A stretch of 41,382 bases of DNA from Caulobacteraceae bacterium (GCA_019247715.1 JAFBAO010000077.1:1-41382); one strand, 5' to 3'; shown: positions 19,257 through 28,427, counted from the first letter of the stretch. Numbers and translations are program-made. The notes: a model not told the origin generated them from the letters alone.

Positions 19257-19487
19257 CCGGCCTTGGATTCGTCTTCTCGCGCGCGGGCAAGGGCCGAGGC
19301 CCCCCGCGCTCTCGTTGGAGCCGCTCCCTTACGCGCCGGCGGCAAAAGTGGGAACAGGTTTCGCGTTTCGGCCGGACGGCCGAGGAACGCATTGGCTCTT
19401 TGTTGGGCCGCCGCGCCGCTTCTGCTAGCCTCGAGCTTGCGCGCCGCCGCTAGGCCTTTGGTAATGCGCGAGGAAGAGTCTTTCCAC

Positions 19488-20279
19488 ATGCCTGCGCACG
19501 CCGCCCCGCTTCGGATCGGGATCGCCGGGGCCCTTGGCCGGATGGGGCGGGCCGTGGCCGAGGCGACCGAGGGCCGGGCCGGCCTGGCGCTGGCCGCGGC
19601 CTTCGACCGTCCAGGGACCGAGGGGCAGGCGCTCGGCCAACTCACGCTCGCCGGCCTCGGAGCCGCGCTCGCCTGTGACGTGGTCATCGACTTTTCCACC
19701 GCCGAGGCCTCCGCCGGCCTCGCCGAGCGGGCCGCGGGCGCCGGGCGCCCGGCGCTGGTGATCGGGTCCACGGGCTGGGGCGCGAAAGAGGAGGCCCGGC
19801 TGCAGGCGGCGGCGGGGCGCGTCGCCATCGTCCGCTCGGGCAACTTCTCGCTGGGCGTCAACGTGCTGGCCGGGCTGGTGGAGGAGGCCGCCCGCCGGCT
19901 GGGGCCCGAGGACTGGGACATCGAGATCTTCGAGGCCCACCACCGGCGCAAGGTGGACGCCCCTTCCGGCACCGCGCTGCTGCTGGGCGAGGCGGCCGCG
20001 CGCGGGCGGGGCGCGCCCCTGGCCGAGACGAAGGTGACGGCCCGCGAGGGGATCACCGGCCCCCGGACCGCCGGGGCGATCGGCTTTTCGGTGCTGCGCG
20101 GCGGCGGGATCGTGGGCGAGCACCAGGTGACCTTCGCCGCCGAGGACGAGATTCTGACCTTCTCCCACTCGGCCCGGGACCGGCGGCTGTTCGCGCGGGG
20201 GGCGCTCGCGGCGGCGCTCTGGGTGGCGGCTAGGCCGCCAGGGCTCTACGACATGATGGACGTCCTGGGCTTTCGATGA
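19488..20279 (+). CDS. dapB: 4-hydroxy-tetrahydrodipicolinate reductase
   Basis: A 263-residue DapB, which reduces 4-hydroxytetrahydrodipicolinate in the lysine/meso-diaminopimelate pathway that supplies peptidoglycan. The nucleotide motif [61 protein letters not shown] and the catalytic segment [21 protein letters not shown] (His-His...Lys) are present. So are the C-terminal [23 protein letters not shown] segment and [14 protein letters not shown] choose the ATG at 19488, preceded by AGGAAGAG; an ATG 24 bases upstream lies before that site. Its stop overlaps the amidase ATG by four bases. Confidence 0.97.
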   Translation: MPAHAAPLRIGIAGALGRMGRAVAEATEGRAGLALAAAFDRPGTEGQALGQLTLAGLGAALACDVVIDFSTAEASAGLAERAAGAGRPALVIGSTGWGAKEEARLQAAAGRVAIVRSGNFSLGVNVLAGLVEEAARRLGPEDWDIEIFEAHHRRKVDAPSGTALLLGEAAARGRGAPLAETKVTAREGITGPRTAGAIGFSVLRGGGIVGEHQVTFAAEDEILTFSHSARDRRLFARGALAAALWVAARPPGLYDMMDVLGFR

Positions 20280-21724
20280 GCGACATCCTCTCCCTGGACG
20301 CGGGCGGCCAACTGGCAGCCCTCTCCGGAGGTCGGATCAGCGCGGTCGAGCTCCTGGGCGCCGTCCGCCGCCGCTGGGAAGCGGTGAACGGGCGCATCAA
20401 CGCCGTGGTGGTCACCGATTGGGAGCGCGCGGGCGAGCGGGCGCGGGCCATCGACGATCTCCGGAGCCGGGGCGAGGCGCTGGGCCCGCTCGCCGGGCTG
20501 CCGATGACCATCAAGGACACCCTGGACGTGGAAGGCATGCCGGCCTCGGCCGGTCTCGACGTGTTCCGCCACGGGCGCCGGCGCGACGCCTTGGCCGTAA
20601 GCCACCTCCGGGCCGCCGGCGCGGTGATCTGGGGCAAGACCAACGTGCCGCCCATGGCGGCGGACTGGCAGAGCTACAACGACGTCTACGGCGTCACCAA
20701 CAATCCCTGGGACCTCGGGCGCACGCCGGGCGGCTCCTCGGGCGGGGCGGCCGCGGCGCTGGCGAGCGGCGTCACCGCCCTCGAGATCGGCTCGGATATC
20801 GGCGGCTCCCTGCGCATCCCGGCCTCCTTCTGCGGCGTCTACGCCCACAAGCCCACCTGGGGCATGGTCTCCCAGCTCGGCCACGTTCCGCCGAGGCCCG
20901 GGAGCCTGGCCGAGCGCGACCTCAACGTCGTCGGGCCGATGGCGCGATCGGCGCGCGACCTTCGCCTGACGCTGTCGCTGATCGAGGCCGGTCCCCTGGC
21001 GGCGAAGGCCCAGGCGCCGCCGGAACTGAAAGGGCTGAAGGTGGGACTGTGGCTCGACGAGCCGGCGTTCGCGCTGGATCCCCTGGTGCGGGCGACGATC
21101 GAGGCCTTCGCCGGGGAATTGTCGGCGGAAGGCGCGCTGGTGGTTCCCCTGCCCCCGCCGGTGGACGCAGCCGCGCTGCTGGACGCCTACCGGGTGCTGC
21201 TGGGCAGCCTCATCGCCCAGGACCTGCCGCCTTCGCAGCTGCGCTCCATGGAGATGCTGCGGGGCCCCGCGAAGCTTGCCCGACGCTTCGGCGCCCACGC
21301 CGATTCGTGGGCGGGCCTCGCCCTCGCCTATACGGCCACCCACCGCGAATGGCTGGCGGCCGACGAGGCGCGGGCCCGCATCGGCGCCCAGCTGCGACGG
21401 CTCTTCACCCAGCTCGACGTGCTGATCGCCCCCTGCGCGCCGACGGCGGCCTTCCCGCACGATCACCGGCCGTTCGACCGCCGGACCCTCAAGCTCTCGG
21501 ACGGGACCCGCGCGCCCTACCTTTCGATGCTCTCCTGGATCGCGCTGGCCACGGCCTGCGGCCTGCCCGCCACCGCCATTCCGGCGGGCAGGACGGCCGG
21601 CGGCCTGCCGGTGGGGGTCCAGATCATCGGACCCCGAGGCGGCGATTCGCGCACCCTGGCCGTGGCCGAGGCGATCGAGGCGCGGCTGGGCGGCTTCGCA
21701 GCGCCGCCCTCGCCGGCCTCTTGA
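20276..21724 (+). CDS. Amidase (amidase-signature family)
   Basis: A 482-residue amidase-signature hydrolase. The Ser-cis-Ser-Lys triad can be placed: Lys in [15 protein letters not shown], the cis-Ser in [18 protein letters not shown], and the nucleophile in [19 protein letters not shown]. The rest ([72 protein letters not shown]) follows the family. It is not obviously GatA: no gatB/gatC is adjacent and the C-terminus differs. The substrate is therefore unknown, probably a carboxamide. ATGA overlap with dapB suggests translational coupling. Cytosolic; no signal peptide. Confidence 0.94.
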   Translation: MSDILSLDAGGQLAALSGGRISAVELLGAVRRRWEAVNGRINAVVVTDWERAGERARAIDDLRSRGEALGPLAGLPMTIKDTLDVEGMPASAGLDVFRHGRRRDALAVSHLRAAGAVIWGKTNVPPMAADWQSYNDVYGVTNNPWDLGRTPGGSSGGAAAALASGVTALEIGSDIGGSLRIPASFCGVYAHKPTWGMVSQLGHVPPRPGSLAERDLNVVGPMARSARDLRLTLSLIEAGPLAAKAQAPPELKGLKVGLWLDEPAFALDPLVRATIEAFAGELSAEGALVVPLPPPVDAAALLDAYRVLLGSLIAQDLPPSQLRSMEMLRGPAKLARRFGAHADSWAGLALAYTATHREWLAADEARARIGAQLRRLFTQLDVLIAPCAPTAAFPHDHRPFDRRTLKLSDGTRAPYLSMLSWIALATACGLPATAIPAGRTAGGLPVGVQIIGPRGGDSRTLAVAEAIEARLGGFAAPPSPAS

Positions 21725-21757
21725 GAAAGGCCCGAGGAGCCCTTTATTTCCAGAGCC

Positions 21758-22222
21758 ATGAACGACGACGAGGTTTTCATCGGCGGGGTCACCCGCGCCT
21801 GGCTGCGGGCCAGGTCCCAAAATGAGCGCTACGCGGTCTGGAAGCGCGCCAAGGGGCTGCATTCGGCCGAGGGCAATCACCTGGCGCGGGCCATCGAGCT
21901 CCTCGGCCTGCCCTACGCCGAGCCCGAGCCGCTGGCCGAGGAAGATCCGCTGATGGCGAGGATGCGCGAGATCGCCGCCTCGCCCGAGGCCCGGGCGGCG
22001 GCGGTGGAGGCCACCCTCGACGGCCTGCCGGCCATGGCCGGGATCGACGTCCTGATGCACGAAGCGCTCGGCGAGGACTACCGGCGCAACGAGGCCGCCG
22101 CGCCCACCGCCCAGAAGCTCGCCGCCGAGCTGATGACCCGGCTGGGCTATGTCGAGGCCGGCCGCAAGCCGCTGCCGGCGCGCTGTGTCGCCCGCTCCGG
22201 CGTGTTCTGGAAGCGCGGCTGA
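21758..22222 (+). CDS. Conserved-looking hypothetical protein
   Basis: A 154-residue protein starting MNDDEVFIGGVTRAWLRARS that I do not recognise. It is Ala/Glu-rich and probably mostly helical, with PYAEPEPLAEEDPLMARMREIAASPEARAAA in the middle and a compact end, RCVARSGVFWKRG. There is no signal peptide, membrane helix or catalytic motif. It follows the amidase by 33 bases on the same strand, so it may be the last gene of a dapB-amidase run, and it precedes a 310-base regulatory stretch before nrdA. Coding quality and composition look real. Confidence 0.7.
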   Translation: MNDDEVFIGGVTRAWLRARSQNERYAVWKRAKGLHSAEGNHLARAIELLGLPYAEPEPLAEEDPLMARMREIAASPEARAAAVEATLDGLPAMAGIDVLMHEALGEDYRRNEAAAPTAQKLAAELMTRLGYVEAGRKPLPARCVARSGVFWKRG

Positions 22223-22532
22223 CGAGCGCTCTCCGGACTTGGCGCAGGCGCCTCGCCGGGCGGCGGCTGCGGCCGTCCGCGCCGATGAGCCCTCTGTCAC
22301 AGTCTTGTTACCGCCGAACCGCCTGACGGCCCAAGGCCTTGTCCCCATTGGGTTGTGGCCTGCGGGCTGGAATCAACAGAAAAATCCTCACGCGATTGGC
22401 GGGCGCCCGTTGACCACTTGGCAACCATGTGTCCCCATATTGTGGGCTTCGGGGGCGCGTCGCCCACAAGATGTTGTTGCCGGCGGGGCGGGTGCTTTCC
22501 CCTCAGGCGCGGATTGGTCTTAGGGTGGGGTG
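22223..22532 (+). other. Intergenic promoter region of nrdA
   Basis: A 310-base stretch with no gene. It contains the two NrdR-like boxes (listed separately) about 50-100 bases before the nrdA start, and a TTGACC (22410-22415) that may be a -35 element upstream of them. A clear matching -10 element was not found. Confidence 0.6.
22432..22479 (+). promoter_or_regulatory. Paired NrdR-box-like sites upstream of nrdA
   Basis: The downstream 16-mer CCACAAGATGTTGTTG (22464-22479) matches the NrdR consensus aCAcwAtATaTwGtgt at 11 of 16 positions by my count. A weaker site, TCCCCATATTGTGGGC (22432-22447), matches at about 9. Their starts are 32 bases apart, three helical turns, which is the geometry known for cooperative NrdR binding at class I ribonucleotide reductase promoters. 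They end 53 bases before the nrdA ATG. Confidence 0.65.
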
Positions 22533-24401
22533 ATGGTGGCGAGCGAGGCGAAGAAGGTCATACAGGGCGCGGCGCGCGGGACGCGGGGGCGTCCGCAGGA
22601 GCGGCCGCAGCTTCAGCTGGTGCGCAAGGTCGAAATCGATCGGACGCGCGATTCGCTGCTCACCGACTTCGGCCGAACCACGCTGGAAGACCGCTACCTG
22701 CTGCCGGGCGAGTCCTACCAGGACATGTTCGCCAGGGTCGCCACCGTCTACGCCGACGACGCCGACCACGCCCAGCGGATCTACGACTACATCTCGCAGC
22801 TCTGGTTCATGCCGGCGACGCCGGTGCTCTCCAACGGCGGCGCCCAGCGCGGCCTGCCGATCTCCTGCTTCCTGAACGCCGTGGGCGATTCGCTGGAGAG
22901 CATCGTCGGCACCTGGAACGAGAACGTGTTCCTGGCCGCCAACGGCGGGGGCATCGGCACCTACTGGGGCGGGGTGCGGTCCATCGGCGAGAAGGTGAAG
23001 GGGGCGGGCCAGACCAGCGGCATCATCCCCTTCATCCGGGTGATGGACTCTCTGACCCTCGCGATCAGCCAGGGCTCGCTGCGGCGCGGCTCCGCGGCCG
23101 TCTACATCGACATCTGGCACCCGGAGATCGAGGAGTTCGTCGAGATCCGCAAACCCTCCGGCGACTTCAACCGCAAGTCCCTCAATCTGCACCACGGAGT
23201 CTGCGTCACCGACGAGTTCATGGAGGCGGTGCGCGACGGCGCCAAGTTCGCCCTGCGCTCGCCCAAGACCGGCGAGATGGTCCGCGAGGTGGACGCCCGC
23301 ACCCTCTGGCAGAAGCTGCTGGAGCTGCGCCTGCAGACCGGCGAGCCCTACCTGATCTTCTCGGACGCCGCCAACCGCTCCATGCCCCAGCACCAGCGCG
23401 AGCTGGGCCTCAAGGTGCGCCAGTCGAACCTCTGCTCGGAGATCATGCTCCACTCGGGGCCCGACCACCTGGGCCGCGAGCGCACCGCGGTCTGCTGCCT
23501 CCCCTCGGTCAACGCCGAGAAGTTCCTCGAGTGGCGCGACCATCCGACCTTCGTCGAGGACGTGATGCGGTTCCTCGACAACGTGCTGCAGGACTTCATC
23601 GACCGGGCGCCGCCGGAGATGGGCTCGGCTTCCTACGCCGCCTGGCGCGAACGGTCGGTGGGGCTCGGCCTGATGGGCTTCCACTCCTTCCTGCAGAGCC
23701 AGAACGTTCCCTTCGAGAGCGCGCTGGCCAAGAGCTGGAACATGCGGCTCTTCAAGCACCTGCGCCGCCACTGCGACGCGGCGAGCCGGCTGCTCGCCGA
23801 GGAGCGCGGTCCCTGCCCGGACGCGGCCGAGCGGGGGGTGATGGAGCGCTTCTCGCACAAGCTCGCCATCGCCCCCACCGCCTCCATCTCGATCATCTGC
23901 GGGGGGACCAGCGCCGGCATCGAGCCGATCCCGGCCAACATCTACACCCACAAGACCCTCTCGGGCTCGTTCGCGGTGAAGAACCCCTACCTGGAGCGGC
24001 TGCTGGAGGCCAAGGAGCGCAACACCCCGGCCGTCTGGGCCTCGATCCTGGAGAACGAAGGATCGGTGCAGCACCTGGACTTCCTCACCGACGACGAGAA
24101 GGCCGTCTACAAGACCGCCTTCGAGATCGATCAACGCTGGGTGGTGGAGCTCGCCGGCGATCGCTCGCCGGAGATCTGCCAGTCGCAGTCGGTGAACATC
24201 TTCCTTCCTGGCGACGTCGACAAATGGGACCTGCACATGCTGCACTGGCAGGCCTGGGAGCGGGGCGTGAAGAGCCTCTACTACCTGCGCTCCAAGTCCG
24301 TGCAGCGGGCCGCCTTCGCCGGCGCCGACGCCGCGGCCGAGAGCATCGCCGAAGCCGCCGCCGCCCGCACCGACTACGACGAGTGCCTGGCCTGCCAATA
24401 G
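22533..24401 (+). CDS. nrdA: Ribonucleoside-diphosphate reductase, large (alpha) subunit
   Basis: A 622-residue class I ribonucleotide reductase alpha subunit that makes deoxyribonucleotides with NrdB. Active-site residues are visible: Cys112 (GLPISCFLN), the N299-L-Cys301-S-E303 triad (SNLCSEIML), and Cys321/Cys322 before LPSVN. The C-terminal redox pair is Cys618/Cys621 in DECLACQ. The specificity-site region (NGGGIGTYWGG, RVMDSLT, RRGSAAVYIDIWHPEIEEF) is normal. The N-terminus has only about 50 residues before the reductase fold and no recognisable ATP-cone, so the overall-activity allosteric site is apparently absent. The family with an ATP-cone is usually 750 or more residues. I use the ATG at 22533; a GTG precedes it directly. 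NrdB is 4.3 kb downstream. Confidence 0.97.
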   Translation: MVASEAKKVIQGAARGTRGRPQERPQLQLVRKVEIDRTRDSLLTDFGRTTLEDRYLLPGESYQDMFARVATVYADDADHAQRIYDYISQLWFMPATPVLSNGGAQRGLPISCFLNAVGDSLESIVGTWNENVFLAANGGGIGTYWGGVRSIGEKVKGAGQTSGIIPFIRVMDSLTLAISQGSLRRGSAAVYIDIWHPEIEEFVEIRKPSGDFNRKSLNLHHGVCVTDEFMEAVRDGAKFALRSPKTGEMVREVDARTLWQKLLELRLQTGEPYLIFSDAANRSMPQHQRELGLKVRQSNLCSEIMLHSGPDHLGRERTAVCCLPSVNAEKFLEWRDHPTFVEDVMRFLDNVLQDFIDRAPPEMGSASYAAWRERSVGLGLMGFHSFLQSQNVPFESALAKSWNMRLFKHLRRHCDAASRLLAEERGPCPDAAERGVMERFSHKLAIAPTASISIICGGTSAGIEPIPANIYTHKTLSGSFAVKNPYLERLLEAKERNTPAVWASILENEGSVQHLDFLTDDEKAVYKTAFEIDQRWVVELAGDRSPEICQSQSVNIFLPGDVDKWDLHMLHWQAWERGVKSLYYLRSKSVQRAAFAGADAAAESIAEAAAARTDYDECLACQ

Positions 24402-24416
24402 GCGCGCGCTGACGCC

Positions 24417-24809
24417 ATGTGGAAGCGCGCGCTCGCCGCTGCGGCGATCCTCGCTCTGACAACCTCCGCTGCGATCGCGCAGGTAGGCAACGCGGCCATG
24501 CCGATCCCGCTGAAGATGCGGCGGGGAACCGACAGCCTGACCGTCCGGGGCGTGCTCAGAAAGGACGTCGCCTGCTGCAGCTACGCGTTCGCGGCCCGCG
24601 GCGGCCAGAAGCTCTACTGGAGCATCCATGGCGCCGCGGCCCGGCTGACGATCGGCTATCCCGACGGCCAGGTGGACGGACCAGGCCTGCCGAACCCGCT
24701 GCCGCTGCCCGCCAGCGGCCATTACGTCATCGCCGTCAGCCCCGATCAGATGGCCGCGGGCGCGTTCGGACCGTTCGTTCTGAAGCTCCGCATCCCGGCG
24801 CGTCGCTAG
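24417..24809 (+). CDS. Secreted small protein of unknown function
   Basis: A 130-residue protein with a signal peptide (MWKRALAAAAILALTTSAA, cut near AIAQ). The mature part looks like a beta-sandwich: TDSLTVRGVLRKDVACCSYAF, then GGQKLYWSIHGAAARLTIGYPDGQ, then PLPASGHYVIAVSPDQM, then FVLKLRIPARR. The GQ...L motif followed by an AxGxYxIxV strand resembles g-type lysozyme inhibitors and PPC-like exported domains, but the match is by eye only and I do not claim it. The adjacent cysteine pair (CC) could form a disulfide. It starts 15 bases after nrdA on the same strand and may be read through from it, with no obvious functional link. Confidence 0.7.
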   Translation: MWKRALAAAAILALTTSAAIAQVGNAAMPIPLKMRRGTDSLTVRGVLRKDVACCSYAFAARGGQKLYWSIHGAAARLTIGYPDGQVDGPGLPNPLPLPASGHYVIAVSPDQMAAGAFGPFVLKLRIPARR

Positions 24810-24815
24810 TGTGGT

Positions 24816-24869
24816 GAATTTGAAGTTCGCTCGATTGATGGGGCGGGCGCTGAAGCGAACTTCAAATTC
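24816..24869. promoter_or_regulatory. Perfect 16-base inverted repeat upstream of the GST gene
   Basis: GAATTTGAAGTTCGCT (24816-24831) and AGCGAACTTCAAATTC (24854-24869) are exact reverse complements separated by 22 bases. A related AAATTCAAAG (24882-24891) follows. There is no T-run, so a terminator role is weak; as DNA it would suit a dimeric regulator upstream of the GST gene. The surrounding 24810-25000 stretch is unusually AT-rich. Confidence 0.6.
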
Positions 24870-25015
24870 GTAAACCAAACTAAATTCAAAGCTTTGCTAG
24901 TGTCCTTGTCGAGTCCGAAGCTCGCTCGGCGCCATACCTGTGGCGCGCGATTAAATTGCGCGATACAAATTCTCACTCTCGAGAGATCGGCGTTCCGCTG
25001 AACCAGGGGGAGATC

Positions 25016-25657
25016 ATGCTCACCGTCCATCACCTCGGCGTCTCGCAATCCGAACGCATCGTCTGGCTCTGCGAGGAGCTGGGCATTCCCTATGAGCTGA
25101 AGGTTTACGACCGGGAGCCCGACACCCGGATGGCCCCGGCCAGCTACAAGGCGCTCCACCCGGTCGGCTCGGCCCCGATCATTACCGACGGCGACGTGGT
25201 GCTGCCGGAATCCGGCGCGATCATGGAGTACATCATCGGCAAATACGGGAACGGCCGCCTGGCGGTGGGACCGGACCAGCCGAACTACGCCGACTATCTC
25301 TTCTGGTTCCACTACGCCAACGGCAGCTTCATGCCGAGCCAGATGTTCGCCCTTTTGCTGGCCATGCAGGGCGGCGCCGAGAGCCCCATGACCAAGAGGT
25401 TCCTGCAGGAACGCACCGAACGCGCCTGGACGCTGGTCGAACAGCGGCTCGGCCAAGTCCCCTACTTTGCGGGGAACGAGTTCACCGCGGCCGATGTCAT
25501 CATGGTGTTCTCGCTCACCACCATGCGCGCCTTCACGGGGCGAAAGCTGGACGACCTTCCCAACACCCGCGCCTACCTGAAGCGCGTCGGCGAGCGGCCC
25601 GCCTATCGGCGCGCGATGAAGAAGGGCGATCCGGGCATGGCGCCCATGCTGGCCTGA
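25016..25657 (+). CDS. Glutathione S-transferase family protein
   Basis: A 213-residue cytosolic GST. The thioredoxin-like N-terminal domain runs from MLTVHHLGVSQSERIVWLCEELGIPYEL through NPVG-like HPVGSAPIITDGDVVLPESGAIMEYI, where the cis-Pro loop and the Glu-Ser glutathione-contact pair are visible. The C-terminal helical domain includes the GST-C signature FTAADVIMVFSLTTMRAF with the N-capping box. Ser in the VSQSER segment is the likely catalytic residue. A strong AGGGGGAGATC site precedes the ATG at 25016. It is preceded by an AT-rich regulatory-looking region with a 16-base inverted repeat, suggesting inducible expression. The substrate is unknown. Confidence 0.95.
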   Translation: MLTVHHLGVSQSERIVWLCEELGIPYELKVYDREPDTRMAPASYKALHPVGSAPIITDGDVVLPESGAIMEYIIGKYGNGRLAVGPDQPNYADYLFWFHYANGSFMPSQMFALLLAMQGGAESPMTKRFLQERTERAWTLVEQRLGQVPYFAGNEFTAADVIMVFSLTTMRAFTGRKLDDLPNTRAYLKRVGERPAYRRAMKKGDPGMAPMLA

Positions 25658-25809
25658 GAGGCGGGCCAGGCGACGGCGACGCCGCCCGCCGCGCCAGTCC
25701 GACGATTGGCTCGCCGTGCGGTTGGGGATAGCGTCCCCGGATTCGCGGATCAGGGGGGGTGCGTCGTTCGGCGACTGCCCGGGTCGGCGTGGTGGAGCGG
25801 GGGTAGAGC

Positions 25810-26625
25810 GTGCCAGTCATCGTCGTCGCGATCATCCTTGGGATTGTCGAAGGCGTCACCGAGTTCATCCCGGTCTCGTCGACCGGGCACCTGATGCTCG
25901 CCACCGCCCTGCTGGGCCTGGATCCCGCCCGCTGGGAGGCGTTCAACGTCATCATCCAGCTGGGCGCGATCCTGGCGATCGTGGTCCTCTACTGGCGCAC
26001 CTTCTGGGCGGTGCTGATGGGCGTGCTCAAGGGCCGGGCTCAGTCGTGGCGCTTCGTCCGCAACGTGCTGATCGCCTTCCTGCCCGCCGCGGTGATCGGC
26101 TTCCTGTTCATCAAGCAGATCGAGGGCCTGCTGGGCGATCCCCTGGTGGTGCCGGTGACCATGATCATCGGCGCGATCGCCATCCTGGTCATCGAGCGCC
26201 TGGCGAAGGCGGGACGGGCGGTCGGCGTCGCCGAGATCCCGGCCGGCGTCTCGCTGGGCGTGGGCCTGGCGCAATGCGTCTCGATGATCCCGGGCGTCAG
26301 CCGCTCGGCCGCCACCATCATGGGCGCGCTCGCCCTCGGCGTGGAGCGGCGCACCGCCGCCGAGTTCAGCTTCTTCCTCGCCGTTCCGACCATGATCGGG
26401 GCGACGACGCTGGAGTTCGTCAAGCACCGTCACGAGCTCATGGCCGGCGCCAGCGGCGTCGGCTTCGCGACCGTCGCGGTGGGCTTCGTGGTCAGCTTCG
26501 TGGTCGCCATCGTGGTCGTGCGCGCCTTCGTCCAGTTCATCTCCCGCCACAGCTTTGCGCCCTTCGCCTGGTACCGGCTGGTGGTCGGCCTGGCGGCGCT
26601 GGGCTGGCTGCTCATGCGGCGCTGA
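25810..26625 (+). CDS. uppP: Undecaprenyl-diphosphatase UppP (bacitracin-resistance family)
   Basis: A 271-residue integral membrane phosphatase that dephosphorylates undecaprenyl pyrophosphate, recycling the lipid carrier for peptidoglycan and other envelope polymers. The two active-site motifs are present: EGVTEFIPVSSTGHL near the N-terminus, and MIPGVSRSAATIMGALALG with the PGxSRS signature. About seven hydrophobic segments follow the family layout. The start is GTG at 25810 (MPVIVVAIILGIVEG), giving the normal N-terminus. It stands alone between the GST and SDR genes; its overproduction is known to confer bacitracin tolerance in other bacteria. Confidence 0.97.
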   Translation: MPVIVVAIILGIVEGVTEFIPVSSTGHLMLATALLGLDPARWEAFNVIIQLGAILAIVVLYWRTFWAVLMGVLKGRAQSWRFVRNVLIAFLPAAVIGFLFIKQIEGLLGDPLVVPVTMIIGAIAILVIERLAKAGRAVGVAEIPAGVSLGVGLAQCVSMIPGVSRSAATIMGALALGVERRTAAEFSFFLAVPTMIGATTLEFVKHRHELMAGASGVGFATVAVGFVVSFVVAIVVVRAFVQFISRHSFAPFAWYRLVVGLAALGWLLMRR

Positions 26626-26731
26626 GGGCCGGCCCCCCACAGGCGCCTCGCCGTCGCTCAGCTCGGAGATGCTGCGCTGAGGTGATAACTGATCGACGCG
26701 GGGACTTGTCGGAGGTCCGGCGGAGGCAGGC

Positions 26732-27457
26732 GTGGACGACTTCCGCGGCAAGGTGGTGCTGATCACCGGCGGCTCATCCGGCATCGGCCTGGCGCTGGCG
26801 CAGGCCTTCGCGGCGGCCGGCGCGGCGGTGACGGTGTGCGGGCGAGACCCGGGCCGGCTGGCGGCGGCGCGGGGCGGCGGCGTGGAGGCGATCGCCTGCG
26901 ATATCACCGAGCCAGATCAGGTGACGGCGCTGCTCGCTCGGTTGCAGGCCCGCCATGGCAGGCTCGACATTCTGGTGAACAACGCCGGCTGGATGGAAGA
27001 GCGCGACTTCCGCGCTGCGCCGCTCGACGGCGCGGCTCTGGCGGCGGAGGTGGCGGCCAACCTGACCGCCCACGTGCAGGTCACCAACCTGGCGCTGCCG
27101 CTCATCGCAAGGGGCGGGGCGATCGTATTCGTTGGCTCGGGCTATGGCTGGGCGCCCTGGGCGCGGGCGCCGGTCTATTCTGCCTGCAAGGCCGGCGTGC
27201 GCGCCTTCGCCCAGACGCTGCGCCTGCAGCTGGCGAACCGGAACGTCGCGGTTATGGAGGTGGTCCCGCCGGCGGTGGACACCCCGGCGACGACGCACCG
27301 ACGGGTGGCCAAGATCGCACCCGAGCGGGTGGCGGCGGCTACGCTCGCCGGCCTTCGCCGCGGCCGGCGCGAGGTGTTCGTCGGCGAAGCCGCGTTCCTG
27401 CCCTGGCTGCTGCGCCTCTCCCCGCGGCTGGCGGAGCGGATCGTCGGCCGGGGGTGA
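26732..27457 (+). CDS. Short-chain dehydrogenase/reductase
   Basis: A 241-residue classical SDR. The NAD(P)-binding motif is VVLITGGSSGIGLALAQAF, with a basic residue (CGRDPGRL) after the second strand suggesting NADPH preference. CDITEPDQV, LDILVNNAGWMEERDF and the catalytic YxxxK in APVYSACKAGVRAFAQTLR are intact, and PPAVDTPATT follows as in SDRs. It resembles DltE/YqjQ-like members, but the substrate is unknown. The start is GTG at 26732, placing the Rossmann motif nine residues in; the alternatives are worse. The C-terminus is basic (RLAERIVGRG). Confidence 0.93.
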   Translation: MDDFRGKVVLITGGSSGIGLALAQAFAAAGAAVTVCGRDPGRLAAARGGGVEAIACDITEPDQVTALLARLQARHGRLDILVNNAGWMEERDFRAAPLDGAALAAEVAANLTAHVQVTNLALPLIARGGAIVFVGSGYGWAPWARAPVYSACKAGVRAFAQTLRLQLANRNVAVMEVVPPAVDTPATTHRRVAKIAPERVAAATLAGLRRGRREVFVGEAAFLPWLLRLSPRLAERIVGRG

Positions 27458-27562
27458 GGGAGCGCTCTAGGCATCGAAGATGATGCGGCAGGACGACGAA
27501 GCTGATGGAAGGTCCGCTTCGCGGACTTGAGCGAGCGGCAGATTTCGACCCAAAGGCGACCT

Positions 27563-28078
27563 TCAATCTGGCTTATCGAAGCCTTGCGTGTCCTTCGGCA
27601 GGTGGGCGGCGTAGACGCGCCCCCAGCCCTGTGAGCCAAGAGCGGCGCGGTGCCCGTTGCACAGCTTTGCGGAGACGCGTCTACCGTCCTTCTCCACAAC
27701 CAGGCCTTCCTGCTCCCATCCCTGCCCGATCGCGGAATAGACAACATAGGAATACCGTCCGCTCTTTACCCTGACGTAGTCGCCTCCGCCGCTGCTGTAG
27801 GACAGCGTCCCGTAGGTCATTCGCCCCCGCGGCGCATTGGTCAAAGAAAGGTCGGCGTGACCCGACCCACCGAAAATATAACGGAGGGTATCAGCACTGT
27901 TGGCGGCACATAGCGAGGCGACCTTCGAGCCGACGGCGCACCCAAATACGGTAGCTTCGTCCTTGGCGCACAAGCTAGCTCTCGGGGGCATGGCGCCAGC
28001 TGTCGCACCGGGCGAGGCGAAGGAGGAGCCGACGCTCCACAGCGCACCTGCCAGGAATACACCTAGTCTTGCCGTCAT
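27563..28078 (-). CDS. Secreted Cys-containing protein of unknown function
   Basis: A 171-residue protein with a signal peptide (MTARLGVFLAGALWSVGSS, Ala-rich cut near TAGA). The mature part begins ASLCAKDEATVFGCAVGSKVASLCAAN, then YIFGGSGHADLSLTNAPRGRMTYGTLSYSSGGGDYVRVKSGRYSYVVYS, and ends with RRVSAKLCNG. The four cysteines and the pattern CxxxE(A/T)xF.CxxGxKxxSLCA recur, from memory, in secreted proteins of unknown role in several proteobacteria. Several internal ATG/GTG options exist upstream, but the ATG at 28078 has GGAGG 8 bases before it and directly gives the signal peptide. It is convergent with the SDR gene and upstream of nothing else on its strand. Confidence 0.78.
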   Translation of the reverse strand: MTARLGVFLAGALWSVGSSFASPGATAGAMPPRASLCAKDEATVFGCAVGSKVASLCAANSADTLRYIFGGSGHADLSLTNAPRGRMTYGTLSYSSGGGDYVRVKSGRYSYVVYSAIGQGWEQEGLVVEKDGRRVSAKLCNGHRAALGSQGWGRVYAAHLPKDTQGFDKPD

Positions 28079-28163
28079 CGGCGCACCTCCGCATGACCCG
28101 GTCCCGCTTCCTGGTAGCACGCAAACTGGCGCTTCCGCCCCAAAAGCGGACTGCGCCAAGCGG

Positions 28164-28427
28164 CTAGATATCGAGGCGCGGAAAGTGCCCCGTCGTAACG
28201 AGAAATAGCGGGCTGACGGCAACGTACTCTGAGGCCAAAACAGCGAGCCAAAAAGAGCCCCGAACACCGTGCCCTGTCGCCAGGGCAAACCCAAAAACTG
28301 AGAGGAAGACAAGACCGAGAACCGCAGCCGCGACCGCCACCGTTCGGCTTGACCACCTAGCGACAACGGGCAAGATCGCTGAGAGACCTCTGGGTGCTGG
28401 GTTAGCGATGTCGCTCAAGTTTCTCAT
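28164..28427 (-). CDS. Possible small membrane protein
   Basis: An 87-residue frame beginning MRNLSDIANPAPRGLSAILP with two hydrophobic segments, VAVAAAVLGLVFLSVFGFAL and a Trp/Leu-rich second one (FWLAVLASEYVAVSPLFLVT). That layout suggests a small two-helix inner-membrane protein. The ribosome site before 28427 is poor, and a start at 28478 would add 17 unconvincing residues. It would be transcribed in the same direction as the secreted-protein gene at 28078, 85 bases downstream. Not recognised; support is moderate. Confidence 0.45.
   Translation of the reverse strand: MRNLSDIANPAPRGLSAILPVVARWSSRTVAVAAAVLGLVFLSVFGFALATGHGVRGSFWLAVLASEYVAVSPLFLVTTGHFPRLDI

Noticed and set aside
20246..22348. 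Minus-strand frame of 700 codons opposite the amidase
   Set aside because: Shadow of the amidase and hypothetical gene; no recognisable motif.
22503..24878. Antisense frame of 791 codons opposite nrdA
   Set aside because: Shadow of nrdA; the plus-strand frame carries all catalytic residues.
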